Source: Bacilli bacterium (GTDB lineage: Bacteria; Bacillota_I; Bacilli_A; RF39; UBA660). Taken from it: a stretch of 44,296 nucleotides of DNA. This document shows, piece by piece, positions 17,979 through 26,336 of this stretch. The notes under the pieces are model-generated. The model did not search any database. It worked only from the letters and a program-made list of their open reading frames with translations, and had not been told where the DNA came from. Numbering within the stretch: position 1 is the first letter of the stretch; each line of letters opens with the position of its first letter. The stretch is from contig JAGARQ010000017.1 in assembly GCA_017622175.1 (NCBI GenBank), forward strand, positions 1-44,296, written 5' to 3'. Made by a program: the position numbers and the translations under genes.

Positions 17979-17998
17979 CTTCGGTTAATCTTTTTTAT
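17972..17998 (+). terminator. Intrinsic terminator with UUCG loop
   Basis: GATTAAC, TTCG tetraloop, GTTAATC, then six T residues; it overlaps the TAA stop of the acidic protein. Confidence 0.92.
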
Positions 17999-18016
17999 TT
18001 GTCTTGATTTGTTCGA

Positions 18017-18045
18017 TTGTAAAGAGTATCAAAATATGATATAAT
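18017..18045 (+). promoter_or_regulatory. Promoter of the 18070-mtaB-recD2 group
   Basis: TTGTAA (18017-18022), 17-bp spacer, TGA-TATAAT (hexamer 18040-18045), close to consensus. Confidence 0.8.
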
Positions 18046-18069
18046 ATAACCACGAATTGAGGGATGTTT

Positions 18070-18765
18070 ATGAAAAAAATATTACTACTAATTATTGCAT
18101 GTGTTTTATTATTTATAACTTATGATTTCTATGATTCAAAAAAAGAAACAACGAAAAATCAAGATGATCAAAAAGTTATTTCATATCGTATAGAAGAAAA
18201 CTTAATTGAAGAAGAAAATACTCAAGAAGATGTAACAGAAGATGAATTTACATGTTATATTTCTGAAATAAATAATGAAGTAGAAGATATTACAAATCAA
18301 GAGTCTTTAACAGAAGAAGAACAAAATGTACTAAAAAATACTTTTATAACATTAACAGACTTTATTTTTTATAATGGAACAATTAAAGGAAAAACATTTA
18401 ATGAATTAACTACATCTGCTAAAGAAAGTGTTATATCGTTATATGAAAAAATTGATAGTAAAATAGAATCAAAAATTCCTAATTATAAAGAGACAATCAA
18501 AGAAACAAGTAAAAAAACATATAAAAATATAAAAGAAAAACTTACAACATTAAAAGACGATTTATTATTAAAATATAAAACAGAAATTGGAGAAGAAAAT
18601 TATCAAGATCAAGAAGAATTAATTGATGAGAGTATAAATACTATGAAAGAATCATTTTCTCCAGTAATTGATACAATTGTTGATAAATCAAAAGAAATAT
18701 ATGAAACTGCTAAAGATAAAACAAGTTCTTGGTATCAAGAATGGAAAGAAGAGAATAGAAGATGA
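18070..18765 (+). CDS. Membrane-anchored hypothetical protein with long helical region
   Basis: A 231-residue protein with an N-terminal hydrophobic segment (MKKILLLIIACVLLFITYDF). The IIAC at residues 8-11 loosely resembles a lipobox, but hydrophobic residues continue beyond the cysteine, so a plain membrane anchor is likelier. The rest is Lys/Glu-rich and probably helical, with a small folded part around residues 60-115. No family recognised. I chose the ATG at 18070, since GAGGG sits six bases before it; an ATG two codons upstream abuts that site. The stop TGA overlaps the mtaB start by four bases, so the two are translationally coupled. Confidence 0.75.
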   Translation: MKKILLLIIACVLLFITYDFYDSKKETTKNQDDQKVISYRIEENLIEEENTQEDVTEDEFTCYISEINNEVEDITNQESLTEEEQNVLKNTFITLTDFIFYNGTIKGKTFNELTTSAKESVISLYEKIDSKIESKIPNYKETIKETSKKTYKNIKEKLTTLKDDLLLKYKTEIGEENYQDQEELIDESINTMKESFSPVIDTIVDKSKEIYETAKDKTSSWYQEWKEENRR

Positions 18766-20033
18766 GAACAGTAGGAGTATTAACATTAGGTTGCAAAGTA
18801 AATACTTATGAAAGTGAATATATAATAAGTAAACTTAAAGAAAACGGTTATGAAATAAAAGATTTTAATGATATCTGTGATGTTTATATTATCAATACAT
18901 GTACAGTTACAAATACAGCAGATATTAAATCTAAGAAAATGATAAAAGCAGCAATTAAAAGAAATCCTAACGCTTGTGTAGTAGCGATGGGATGTTTCAT
19001 AGAAGCAAATAAAGATTATGAAACTACAGGATTAGATATCGTAATTGGTAATAAAGATAAATCAAAAATAATTGAACTTTTAGATGAATATTTTGAAAAG
19101 CAAGAAACATTAAAAAGATTATATAAAGAAGAAAAAACAGTCTTCGAAGATATGTATATTACAGATTTTCCAGGAAGAACCAGAGCTTTTGTAAAAATCC
19201 AAGATGGATGCGAAAATTTCTGTAGTTACTGTATTATTCCTTTTGTAAGAGGAAAATGTAGATCAAAAGATAAAGGCCAAGTAATAAAAGAAATAACTGA
19301 TTTAGTAAATAATGGTTATCAAGAAGTGGTTTTAACTGGTATTCATACAGGAAATTATGGAGTAGACCTAAACACAAACTTTGCTACTCTATTAAAAGAG
19401 TTAGTTAAAATTGAAGGACTAAAACGTTTAAGAATATCTTCAATTGAAATAACAGAATTAACTAAAGAAGTATTAGATGTAATTAAAGATAATAAAGTAA
19501 TTGTTGATCATATGCACATTCCTCTTCAAGCAGGAAGTAATGAAGTATTAAAATTAATGAATAGAAAATATGATTTAGATTTTTTCTATAATAAAATAAA
19601 AGAAATAAGATCTATTCGTCCAGAAATATCAATCACAACAGACGTACTTGTAGGTTTCCCAGGTGAAACAGAAAGTATGTTTCAAAGAACAATTCAAACT
19701 TGTAAAGAATTAGAATTAACTAAAATGCACGTATTCCCATTTAGCTTAAGACAAGGGACTAAAGCAGAAACTCTTCCTAATCATATAGAAGCCGAAGAAA
19801 AGAAAGCTCGTGCTAGAAGATTATTAGAAGTATCTAAAGAACTAGAGTTAAACTACTACAATAAATATCTAGAAAAAGAAGTAGAAGTATTAATTGAAGA
19901 AACGAAAGATGGTTATAGTTTAGGACATACGGGTAATTACTTATATGTAAAAATTAATAAAGAATTACCACATAATACATTTGTAAATGTTAAAATAACA
20001 AAAATAGAATATCCATACTGCATCGCAGAATAA
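18762..20033 (+). CDS. mtaB: tRNA t6A37 methylthiotransferase MtaB
   Basis: Radical-SAM enzyme that adds a methylthio group to t6A at position 37 of ANN-decoding tRNAs, giving ms2t6A. The 423-residue protein has the three-domain methylthiotransferase layout: N-terminal domain with cluster cysteines 11, 47 and 78 (LGCKVN, NTCTVT, MGCF), radical-SAM CENFCSYC (Cys150, 154, 157), and a C-terminal TRAM region. LGCKVNTYE and the overall order favour MtaB over MiaB and RimO. It overlaps the upstream gene by ATGA, and recD2 follows 14 bases on with its own AAGGAGG. Confidence 0.93.
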   Translation: MRTVGVLTLGCKVNTYESEYIISKLKENGYEIKDFNDICDVYIINTCTVTNTADIKSKKMIKAAIKRNPNACVVAMGCFIEANKDYETTGLDIVIGNKDKSKIIELLDEYFEKQETLKRLYKEEKTVFEDMYITDFPGRTRAFVKIQDGCENFCSYCIIPFVRGKCRSKDKGQVIKEITDLVNNGYQEVVLTGIHTGNYGVDLNTNFATLLKELVKIEGLKRLRISSIEITELTKEVLDVIKDNKVIVDHMHIPLQAGSNEVLKLMNRKYDLDFFYNKIKEIRSIRPEISITTDVLVGFPGETESMFQRTIQTCKELELTKMHVFPFSLRQGTKAETLPNHIEAEEKKARARRLLEVSKELELNYYNKYLEKEVEVLIEETKDGYSLGHTGNYLYVKINKELPHNTFVNVKITKIEYPYCIAE

Positions 20034-20047
20034 AACAAGGAGGCTCA

Positions 20048-22240
20048 ATGGCAACATACATCAAAGGACAATTTAGAAAATGTATATACCAAAATGCTAG
20101 TGGTTACACCATTGGCCTTTTTAGAGTGCAAGACGTTAGTGATGAATCCTTAGCTGATTATCTAGATAGAACCATCACTTTTACAGGATATTTTCATGAA
20201 TTAAATGATATTGATACATACATGTTTTACGGAAAATTAGTAAGTCATGAAAAATATGGAGAACAGTTCCAAGTAGATAATTATGAAAGATGTAAACCTG
20301 AAGAAAAAGATTCAATAATAGAGTTTTTAACTAGTGGTCTATTTAAAGGAATAGGAGACAAAAAAGCTAAAAAGATAGTAGATATTTTAGGAAAAGATAC
20401 CCTAAAAATAATCTTAGAAAATCCTGAAAACTTATTATTAATCCCAACAATTACCAAAGCAAACGTTGATACTCTTCATAATAAATTAAAAGAATATGAA
20501 GCAAGTTATGAGACAATACTATTTCTAGGTAATCTTGGCTTTTCAACCAAAGATTCAATGTTAGTATACAACTACTATAAAGATAGAACTAAAAGTGTAA
20601 TTGAAAATGATATCTATCAATTAATCTACGATATTATTGATATTAATTTTAAAAAAATAGATCAAATTGCCATTAATATGGGAATAGAAAAAGATGATAT
20701 CATTCGTGTAAAAGCTTCTCTTATCTATATTATGACAGAAGTATCTAATACCTATGGACATAGTTATTATTACAAAGAAGAACTTATGTCATTATTACCT
20801 AGAGTACTAGGAGTAGAAATATCTCATACAGAATTTGATAAAGCTATTGAAGATTTATTAATTGATATTAGAGTAGTAATAAAAGATGAAAAATATTACT
20901 TAAAAGATATGTATGATTCAGAAACATTAATTGTAAAAAGATTAAGATTATTAGAAAATAATCCAATAAATACAGATAAATATTTAGAAGATAAAATAAA
21001 CGACTTAGAAAGTTTCTTTGAAATAACATATAATAATGAACAAAGACAAGCAATCAAAGAAAGTTATGAAAAAGATTTTCTAATAATTACTGGTGGTCCA
21101 GGAACTGGAAAAACTACTATTATGAAAGGGATAACTGAATTATATAGACAACTAAACAAATTGTCATATGAACGCTTACAAGAAAAAGTTGCTTTACTTG
21201 CTCCAACAGGAAGAGCTGCTAAACGAATGACCGAAACAACAGGTCTTCGTGCATCAACTATTCATAGATTCCTAAAATGGCAACGTGATACAAATAAATT
21301 CCAAGTAAATGAATATAATAAAAGTAAAGTTGAATTTGTTATCTTAGATGAAGCAAGTATGGTTGATACATACCTTATGGCCGCCTTATTAAAAGGAATA
21401 TCTGCTAACTGTAAAATAGTAATGGTAGGAGATGATCATCAATTACCATCAGTTGGTCCTGGCCAATTACTTCATGATTTAATTGAATCTGAAAAATTAA
21501 GTGTAGTTAAACTTAAAGAATTATACCGTCAAGGAAAAGATTCAAATATTATTTCACTTGCTTATGATGTAAGAAATGGTGAAGTAATACCTCAAATATT
21601 TAATAAAGAAGAAGATCTTACTTTTATAAGTTGTCCAGGAGAACAAGTAATTCCAAACATTATGGAAATTGCTACTACATATAAAGATTTATCATACAAG
21701 AATTTCCAAATACTTGCTCCTATGTATAAAACATATACTGGAATTGATGAAATAAATAATCATCTGCAAACAATTTTTAATCCAAAAGACAATTCTAAAA
21801 AAGAATTAAAAATTGGTGATGTAATCTTTAGAGAACAAGATAAAGTAATTCAATTAACTAATATGCCGGATGATAATGTTTATAATGGAGATATTGGAAT
21901 AATAGATAGAATAGTAATATCTCCAAAGAAAGAAATTCATATTGATTTCGATGGAAACATAGTTAAATATACACCAACTAACTTTAATTGTTTTAGACTT
22001 GCATATGCAATATCTATTCATAAAGCCCAAGGATCTGAATTTGATGTTGTAATTATGCCAGTAGTAAGAAACTATGGTAAAATGCTATATCGAAAATTAA
22101 TGTATACAGGAATCACAAGAAGTAAAAAGAAATTATACTTAATAGGTGATTTAAATGCTTTAAATATCGCAGTAGCAAACACCTCAACAGATATTCGTAG
22201 AACTACAATAAAAGATTTTCTAATTAATGGTATAAAATAA
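20048..22240 (+). CDS. recD2: ATP-dependent 5'-3' DNA helicase RecD2 (RecD/TraA family)
   Basis: RecD2 helicases act in DNA repair and replication-fork maintenance outside RecBCD. The 730-residue protein has the RecD2 N-terminal region with an OB-like start (GQFRKCIYQNASGYTIGLFR), helix-hairpin-helix repeats (about 95-200, SGLFKGIGDKKAKKIVDILG), Walker A GGPGTGKTT (from about 349), VILDEASMVD, MVGDDHQLPSVGPGQLL, LKELYRQ, and a C-terminal SIHKAQGSEFD with YTGITRSKK. It is in line with mtaB and probably shares its promoter at 18017. Confidence 0.95.
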   Translation: MATYIKGQFRKCIYQNASGYTIGLFRVQDVSDESLADYLDRTITFTGYFHELNDIDTYMFYGKLVSHEKYGEQFQVDNYERCKPEEKDSIIEFLTSGLFKGIGDKKAKKIVDILGKDTLKIILENPENLLLIPTITKANVDTLHNKLKEYEASYETILFLGNLGFSTKDSMLVYNYYKDRTKSVIENDIYQLIYDIIDINFKKIDQIAINMGIEKDDIIRVKASLIYIMTEVSNTYGHSYYYKEELMSLLPRVLGVEISHTEFDKAIEDLLIDIRVVIKDEKYYLKDMYDSETLIVKRLRLLENNPINTDKYLEDKINDLESFFEITYNNEQRQAIKESYEKDFLIITGGPGTGKTTIMKGITELYRQLNKLSYERLQEKVALLAPTGRAAKRMTETTGLRASTIHRFLKWQRDTNKFQVNEYNKSKVEFVILDEASMVDTYLMAALLKGISANCKIVMVGDDHQLPSVGPGQLLHDLIESEKLSVVKLKELYRQGKDSNIISLAYDVRNGEVIPQIFNKEEDLTFISCPGEQVIPNIMEIATTYKDLSYKNFQILAPMYKTYTGIDEINNHLQTIFNPKDNSKKELKIGDVIFREQDKVIQLTNMPDDNVYNGDIGIIDRIVISPKKEIHIDFDGNIVKYTPTNFNCFRLAYAISIHKAQGSEFDVVIMPVVRNYGKMLYRKLMYTGITRSKKKLYLIGDLNALNIAVANTSTDIRRTTIKDFLINGIK

Positions 22241-22245
22241 TAAAA

Positions 22246-22271
22246 CACCTCTCATAATAAAGATAGAGGTG
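22246..22271 (+). promoter_or_regulatory. Hairpin pairing with the ribosome site of the small membrane protein
   Basis: CACCTCT (22246-22252) is exactly complementary to AGAGGTG (22265-22271), the Shine-Dalgarno of the gene starting at 22277. No T-run follows, so it is more likely a translation-limiting fold than a terminator. Confidence 0.55.
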
Positions 22272-22276
22272 ACATT

Positions 22277-22447
22277 ATGAAAAGAAATAATACAATGAGA
22301 AATATGGCAATTGCTGCAATTCTTGGAGGAGCAGGGGTAGCTGGATATATGTACATGAAAAATAATCCAAGAGTAATGAAAAACATCATGAGTATGATGA
22401 AAGATATGGAAAAAGCAAAATTATCAATGCTTGACAAAGCAGAATAA
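22277..22447 (+). CDS. 56-residue membrane protein, possibly DUF3918/YrzQ-like
   Basis: MKRNNTMRNM, then a hydrophobic segment AIAAILGGAGVAGYMYM, then a Met/Lys-rich helical tail (NNPRVMKNIMSMMKDMEKAK). Length, one Gly/Ala-rich helix and the basic Met-rich tail resemble small Bacilli proteins of the DUF3918/YrzQ type; this is a loose match. It follows recD2 by 36 bases, its ribosome site can be paired in a hairpin, and a terminator directly follows, which supports it as a real gene. Confidence 0.65.
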   Translation: MKRNNTMRNMAIAAILGGAGVAGYMYMKNNPRVMKNIMSMMKDMEKAKLSMLDKAE

Positions 22448-22468
22448 CTAGAGCAATCTAGTTTTTTT
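22446..22468 (+). terminator. Intrinsic terminator after the 56-residue protein
   Basis: AACTAGA, loop GCAA, TCTAGTT and T-run, starting in the stop codon. Confidence 0.88.
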
Positions 22469-22469
22469 G

Positions 22470-22498
22470 TTGTATGAGAAACATTATTATGTTATAAT
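22470..22498 (+). promoter_or_regulatory. Promoter of the 22523 gene
   Basis: TTGTAT (22470-22475), 17-bp spacer, TG-T-TATAAT (hexamer 22493-22498). Confidence 0.8.
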
Positions 22499-22522
22499 AT
22501 AGCCAATTTCAAGGGGGAAGTT

Positions 22523-23758
22523 ATGAAAGATAAAAAAGAAAAGAAAATGTTAACTACTGAAGAAATAATGCAAAGAGAAAAGAAACTTGATGATATTATG
22601 ACGTGTGCTTTTTGTTCGGTTGGCTTCTCATCAGCAACAGCATCAATTATTTCAGTAGTAACAGGCTGTATAGAAAAACCAGAAACACTTCCATATTTTA
22701 TAGCAGGAGGAGTAGCAGCGCTTCCAGTATTTTATATACTATTAAGAAAATTACGTAAAAAACTAGACAACAATTTTAGAAAAGATATGGTTTCAGCGGC
22801 AAACTTATTTTCAATGATGGGAGAATTTTACAAACAAGACCGAATTATTGATGAAAATACATCAGTATTTTTATACGATTTAGAATTAAAATTTAAAGAA
22901 GGAAATATTGAGCTTCCAACTTCACAAATGTTTTGTTTAAATAAACTATTATATTTAGTAAATCTTAACTATTTTGACGAAATAAAAGAAAAAATCCCAT
23001 CTATAACAAGAGAAAAATTAATAAGTCATATAATAGATCAAGCTATAATATATTATAAAAGAACTAACAAGAAAACTTTTGATGAAAATGATGCTAAAGA
23101 AATAATTGATTATTGTCTATTAATTCAACCAGAAATTAAAAAAGCGATAATAAAAGAATTTAAAGATTCAAAAATAAAAATTGCTAATGAAATTGATTAT
23201 GCAATAGAGAAAAAAGATACAAAAAACTTAGTTGAAATAGATACCTATGAAAGTTTTTTAACATCTGTACAAAATAATAAAGGCTATAATTTTGATATCA
23301 CATCGGAGTCAGATTTAAATGCCATAATTTTATTAGCATCAAATCACGAAAATATAAGACAATATGGTAATCCGGATTCTCCAAAATGGGATATGGATTT
23401 CTTAAATAGAGTATTAACGCTAATTGCTACTAACTATCGTCAACAATTAATAGAGTATCACGAAGATTATTCTAATCTAGCTCTAGCAACAAGTTTTATA
23501 CTAAACGCCACCACATACGCCTTAGTTAATAAAAAAGAAGAAGTAGGGCAAAGAGAAATACTAAGTACCTTTAAAAATTGGAGATACATTCCTTTTTCTA
23601 TGCAAGACAAAATTCTAACAAAATTATTTGAAGAAGATGGAATTGACTATAGTCTTCATCCATATCGTGAAAGAAAAGACCCATCCCTAATAAAAAGACC
23701 AAAAATTATAAAATTAAATGAGAATTTCTTTAGAAACAATCGAACTACCGAAGAATAA
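22523..23758 (+). CDS. Hypothetical protein with two membrane helices and a large soluble domain
   Basis: A 411-residue protein. A charged N-terminus is followed by two hydrophobic segments (about residues 27-48 with CAFCSVGFSSATASIISVV, and 55-75 with PYFIAGGVAALPVFYILL). The remaining 330 residues are soluble, Lys/Glu/Asn-rich and mostly helical, with no motif I recognise. The topology suggests both ends in the cytoplasm. A single-gene unit: near-consensus promoter upstream, AAGGGGGAAG before the ATG, weak terminator downstream. Confidence 0.8.
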   Translation: MKDKKEKKMLTTEEIMQREKKLDDIMTCAFCSVGFSSATASIISVVTGCIEKPETLPYFIAGGVAALPVFYILLRKLRKKLDNNFRKDMVSAANLFSMMGEFYKQDRIIDENTSVFLYDLELKFKEGNIELPTSQMFCLNKLLYLVNLNYFDEIKEKIPSITREKLISHIIDQAIIYYKRTNKKTFDENDAKEIIDYCLLIQPEIKKAIIKEFKDSKIKIANEIDYAIEKKDTKNLVEIDTYESFLTSVQNNKGYNFDITSESDLNAIILLASNHENIRQYGNPDSPKWDMDFLNRVLTLIATNYRQQLIEYHEDYSNLALATSFILNATTYALVNKKEEVGQREILSTFKNWRYIPFSMQDKILTKLFEEDGIDYSLHPYRERKDPSLIKRPKIIKLNENFFRNNRTTEE

Positions 23759-23770
23759 AACGGTAGTTTT
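23743..23770 (+). terminator. Hairpin, probable terminator after the 22523 gene
   Basis: AACTACCG (23743-23750) pairs with CGGTAGTT (23761-23768); only a short interrupted T-run follows. Confidence 0.6.
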
Positions 23771-23836
23771 CATTTGTCAAAAATACGTTAAAACCATTGA
23801 TATACAACAAAATCTGTCAAAAAAAGTAAACTTACG

Positions 23837-23865
23837 TTGAAAAGAATTCGTTTTTTCGTTATAAT
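23837..23865 (+). promoter_or_regulatory. Promoter of parE
   Basis: TTGAAA (23837-23842), 17-bp spacer, TATAAT (23860-23865). Upstream, TGTCAAAAA and TACGTT each occur twice (23775-23789 and 23815-23838); the second TACGTT overlaps the -35. Confidence 0.82.
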
Positions 23866-23896
23866 AACTAATAGTTAGATATTAGGAGTGATAAGA

Positions 23897-25804
23897 ATGG
23901 CATTAAAGTACGATGACTCGTCAATCAAAATCTTAGAAGGATTAGATGCAGTAAGAAAAAGACCAGGTATGTATATTGGGTCAACAGACAAGAGAGGATT
24001 ACACCATTTAGTATGGGAAATCGTCGATAATGCAATTGACGAAGCTATTAACGGTTTCGGAGATTCTATTAAAATTACCATTCATAAAGATAAATCAGTA
24101 AGTATTGAAGACCATGGACGTGGACTTCCTACTGGAATGCATGCATCAGGTGTATCTACACCAGAAGTAATTTTTACAGTCCTACACGCTGGAGGAAAGT
24201 TCGAAAGCGAAGGATATAAAGTATCTGGAGGATTACATGGTGTTGGTGCCAGTGTCGTTAATGCATTATCAAAATGGTGTGAAGTAACAATTAAAAGAGA
24301 TAAGAAAGAACATTATATAAGATTTGAAAATGGGGGACATGTAGTTACACCATTAAAAGAAATTGGTACTACAAATAAAACAGGTACTACTGTTCGTTTC
24401 TTACCAGATGATGAAATATTCTCATCAACAAACTTCTCATATACAACAATTTGTGAAAGAATGCAAGAAAGTGCTTTCTTGCTAAAAGGAATCACAATTG
24501 AAGTAATTGATGAAGAAGATGAAAGAAGTTCTAAATTCTACTACGAAAGAGGTATTGAAGAATTCGTAGAAGATTTAAATAAAGGAAAAACTACACTACA
24601 TAAAGTTTTATCAATCAATGGTTCAAAAGACAAAATGGATATTGAAATAGCTTTACAATATACAGACACATACAATGAAAATATTGTAAGTTTTGTTAAC
24701 AACGTTAAAACTATTGATGGTGGTTCTCACGAAGTAGGATTTAAGACAGCTTTAACTAAAGTATTTAATGATTACGCCAAAAGTAATGGTTTCATTAAAG
24801 GAAAAGATAAAGCTTTAGAAGGTAGTGACGTAAGAGAAGGTCTTACAGCTATTATTAGTTTGAAAATTCCTGAAGGAATACTTCAATTCGAAGGACAAAC
24901 TAAAGGTAAACTTGGAACACCTCAAGCACGTGTTGCTGTAGAAGCAATTGTTTCAGAACAAATGCGTGTTTTCTTAGAAGAAAATAAATCTATTGCAACA
25001 GATATTATCAATAAAAGTTTAAGAAGTAAAATTGCTCGTGAGGCAGCAAGAAAAGCAAGAGAAGAAGCACGTAAAGGAACTTCTCGTAAGAAAGAAGAAA
25101 GATCTCTTTCTGGAAAACTTGCTCCTGCCCAAAGTAAAGATAAAGATAAAAAAGAATTATTCTTAGTCGAAGGAGATTCAGCAGGTGGATCTGCAAAACA
25201 AGGCCGTGATCGTAAGTATCAAGCAATCCTTCCATTAAGAGGTAAAGTTTTAAATACAGAAAAAACAAAAGAAGATGAAATCCTTCGTAATGAAGAAATA
25301 AATACAATGATTTATACAATTGGAGCTGGATATGGTTCTAACTTTGATATAAAAGATTGTGAATATTCAAAAGTAATTATCATGTCCGATGCCGATGAAG
25401 ATGGAGGACATATTCAATGTTTACTTTTAACTTTCTTTTATCGCTACATGAAACCACTTATTGAAGATGGAAGACTTTTCGTAGCACTTCCACCATTATT
25501 TAAGATTCAAAGCGGGAAGACAATAGAGTATGCTTACACAGTTGAAGAAATGAAAGAAAAGTCAAAAGGAAAAAAATGTGATATTCAACGTTATAAAGGA
25601 CTTGGTGAAATGAACGCTGACCAACTTTGTGAAACAACAATGAAACCAGGAAGTAGAACACTAATCAGAGTTAACATCGAAGATGCTCAACTTGCTGAAA
25701 AACGTGTATCAATCCTTATGGGTGATGATGTACCGCCAAGAAAAGAATGGATTGAAGAGAATGTTGAATTCTCACTTGAAGATGATTATCAAATTCAAAA
25801 CTAA
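23897..25804 (+). CDS. parE: DNA topoisomerase IV subunit B
   Basis: ATPase subunit of topoisomerase IV, which decatenates replicated chromosomes with ParC. The 635-residue protein has the GHKL ATPase motifs (EIVDNAIDEA, DHGRGLPTG, VSGGLHGVGASVVNALS) and a TOPRIM domain with LFLVEGDSAGGSAKQGRDRKYQA, LPLRGKVLN and DADEDGGH. The APAQSKDKDKKELFLVEGD stretch and length favour ParE over GyrB, as does linkage to parC. The residue after the metal aspartates is Gly-Gly rather than the usual Gly-Ala; this is minor. ATTAGGAGTGAT precedes the ATG at 23897; a GTG at 23888 lies inside it. Confidence 0.93.
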   Translation: MALKYDDSSIKILEGLDAVRKRPGMYIGSTDKRGLHHLVWEIVDNAIDEAINGFGDSIKITIHKDKSVSIEDHGRGLPTGMHASGVSTPEVIFTVLHAGGKFESEGYKVSGGLHGVGASVVNALSKWCEVTIKRDKKEHYIRFENGGHVVTPLKEIGTTNKTGTTVRFLPDDEIFSSTNFSYTTICERMQESAFLLKGITIEVIDEEDERSSKFYYERGIEEFVEDLNKGKTTLHKVLSINGSKDKMDIEIALQYTDTYNENIVSFVNNVKTIDGGSHEVGFKTALTKVFNDYAKSNGFIKGKDKALEGSDVREGLTAIISLKIPEGILQFEGQTKGKLGTPQARVAVEAIVSEQMRVFLEENKSIATDIINKSLRSKIAREAARKAREEARKGTSRKKEERSLSGKLAPAQSKDKDKKELFLVEGDSAGGSAKQGRDRKYQAILPLRGKVLNTEKTKEDEILRNEEINTMIYTIGAGYGSNFDIKDCEYSKVIIMSDADEDGGHIQCLLLTFFYRYMKPLIEDGRLFVALPPLFKIQSGKTIEYAYTVEEMKEKSKGKKCDIQRYKGLGEMNADQLCETTMKPGSRTLIRVNIEDAQLAEKRVSILMGDDVPPRKEWIEENVEFSLEDDYQIQN

Positions 25805-25822
25805 TTAAAGTAGGTGAGTTCG

Positions 25823-26305
25823 GTGAAAGAAAATACATTTGATATTCCAGCATATAAAGTTGGAATAGTTATGATTCAAAATGAAAGAAATGTTCCTCAT
25901 GAATCAGAAGATTACGAACAAGCGGTAAATGAAGAAAGAGTAATATTTGTTCCGTTTGAAGATGTTGATGGGCTATCTGTCAAAGATGTTAGAAGATGGT
26001 TAGGGATAAATGAAATAATGCTTTATTTCTATTGCCGTTACCAAGCAAAGTCATTTGGTAGAAATGTGATAGGACACCATCAAGGAACTATTTTTAAACC
26101 ATGGTTTTATATAGGTGAAGAGGTATTAGATGAAAGAGAAAATATGACTATCGATAAAGCCATTGAACAAACTATGGAAGAATTATATCCAGAAATGAAT
26201 GATGAACAAAAAAGTTGTATTCATTGTTTTTTCGAAAGATATCAAGATAAAACATATGCTAAAACAAGACAGCATATAAAAAGATTACAAGAACAAAATA
26301 ATTAA
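25823..26305 (+). CDS. Hypothetical protein between parE and parC
   Basis: A 160-residue soluble protein of mixed helix and strand with no motif I recognise; it contains a Cys-x-x-Cys-like CIHCFFERYQDK near the C-terminus and a His-rich GHHQGTIFKPWFYIGEE segment. Start uncertain: GTG at 25823 is preceded by TAGGTGAG, while an earlier in-frame GTG at 25814 lies inside that site. It is tightly spaced in the parE-parC transcript (18 bases after parE, 31 before parC), so co-expression with topoisomerase IV is likely. Confidence 0.75.
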   Translation: MKENTFDIPAYKVGIVMIQNERNVPHESEDYEQAVNEERVIFVPFEDVDGLSVKDVRRWLGINEIMLYFYCRYQAKSFGRNVIGHHQGTIFKPWFYIGEEVLDERENMTIDKAIEQTMEELYPEMNDEQKSCIHCFFERYQDKTYAKTRQHIKRLQEQNN

Positions 26306-26336
26306 ACACAAAAATAAATAGAAATAGGTGATGCGA

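Noticed and set aside
22615-22760. Two-TM region of the 22523 gene as a toxin or holin
   Set aside because: It is joined to a 330-residue soluble domain, with no lysis partner or phage gene nearby.
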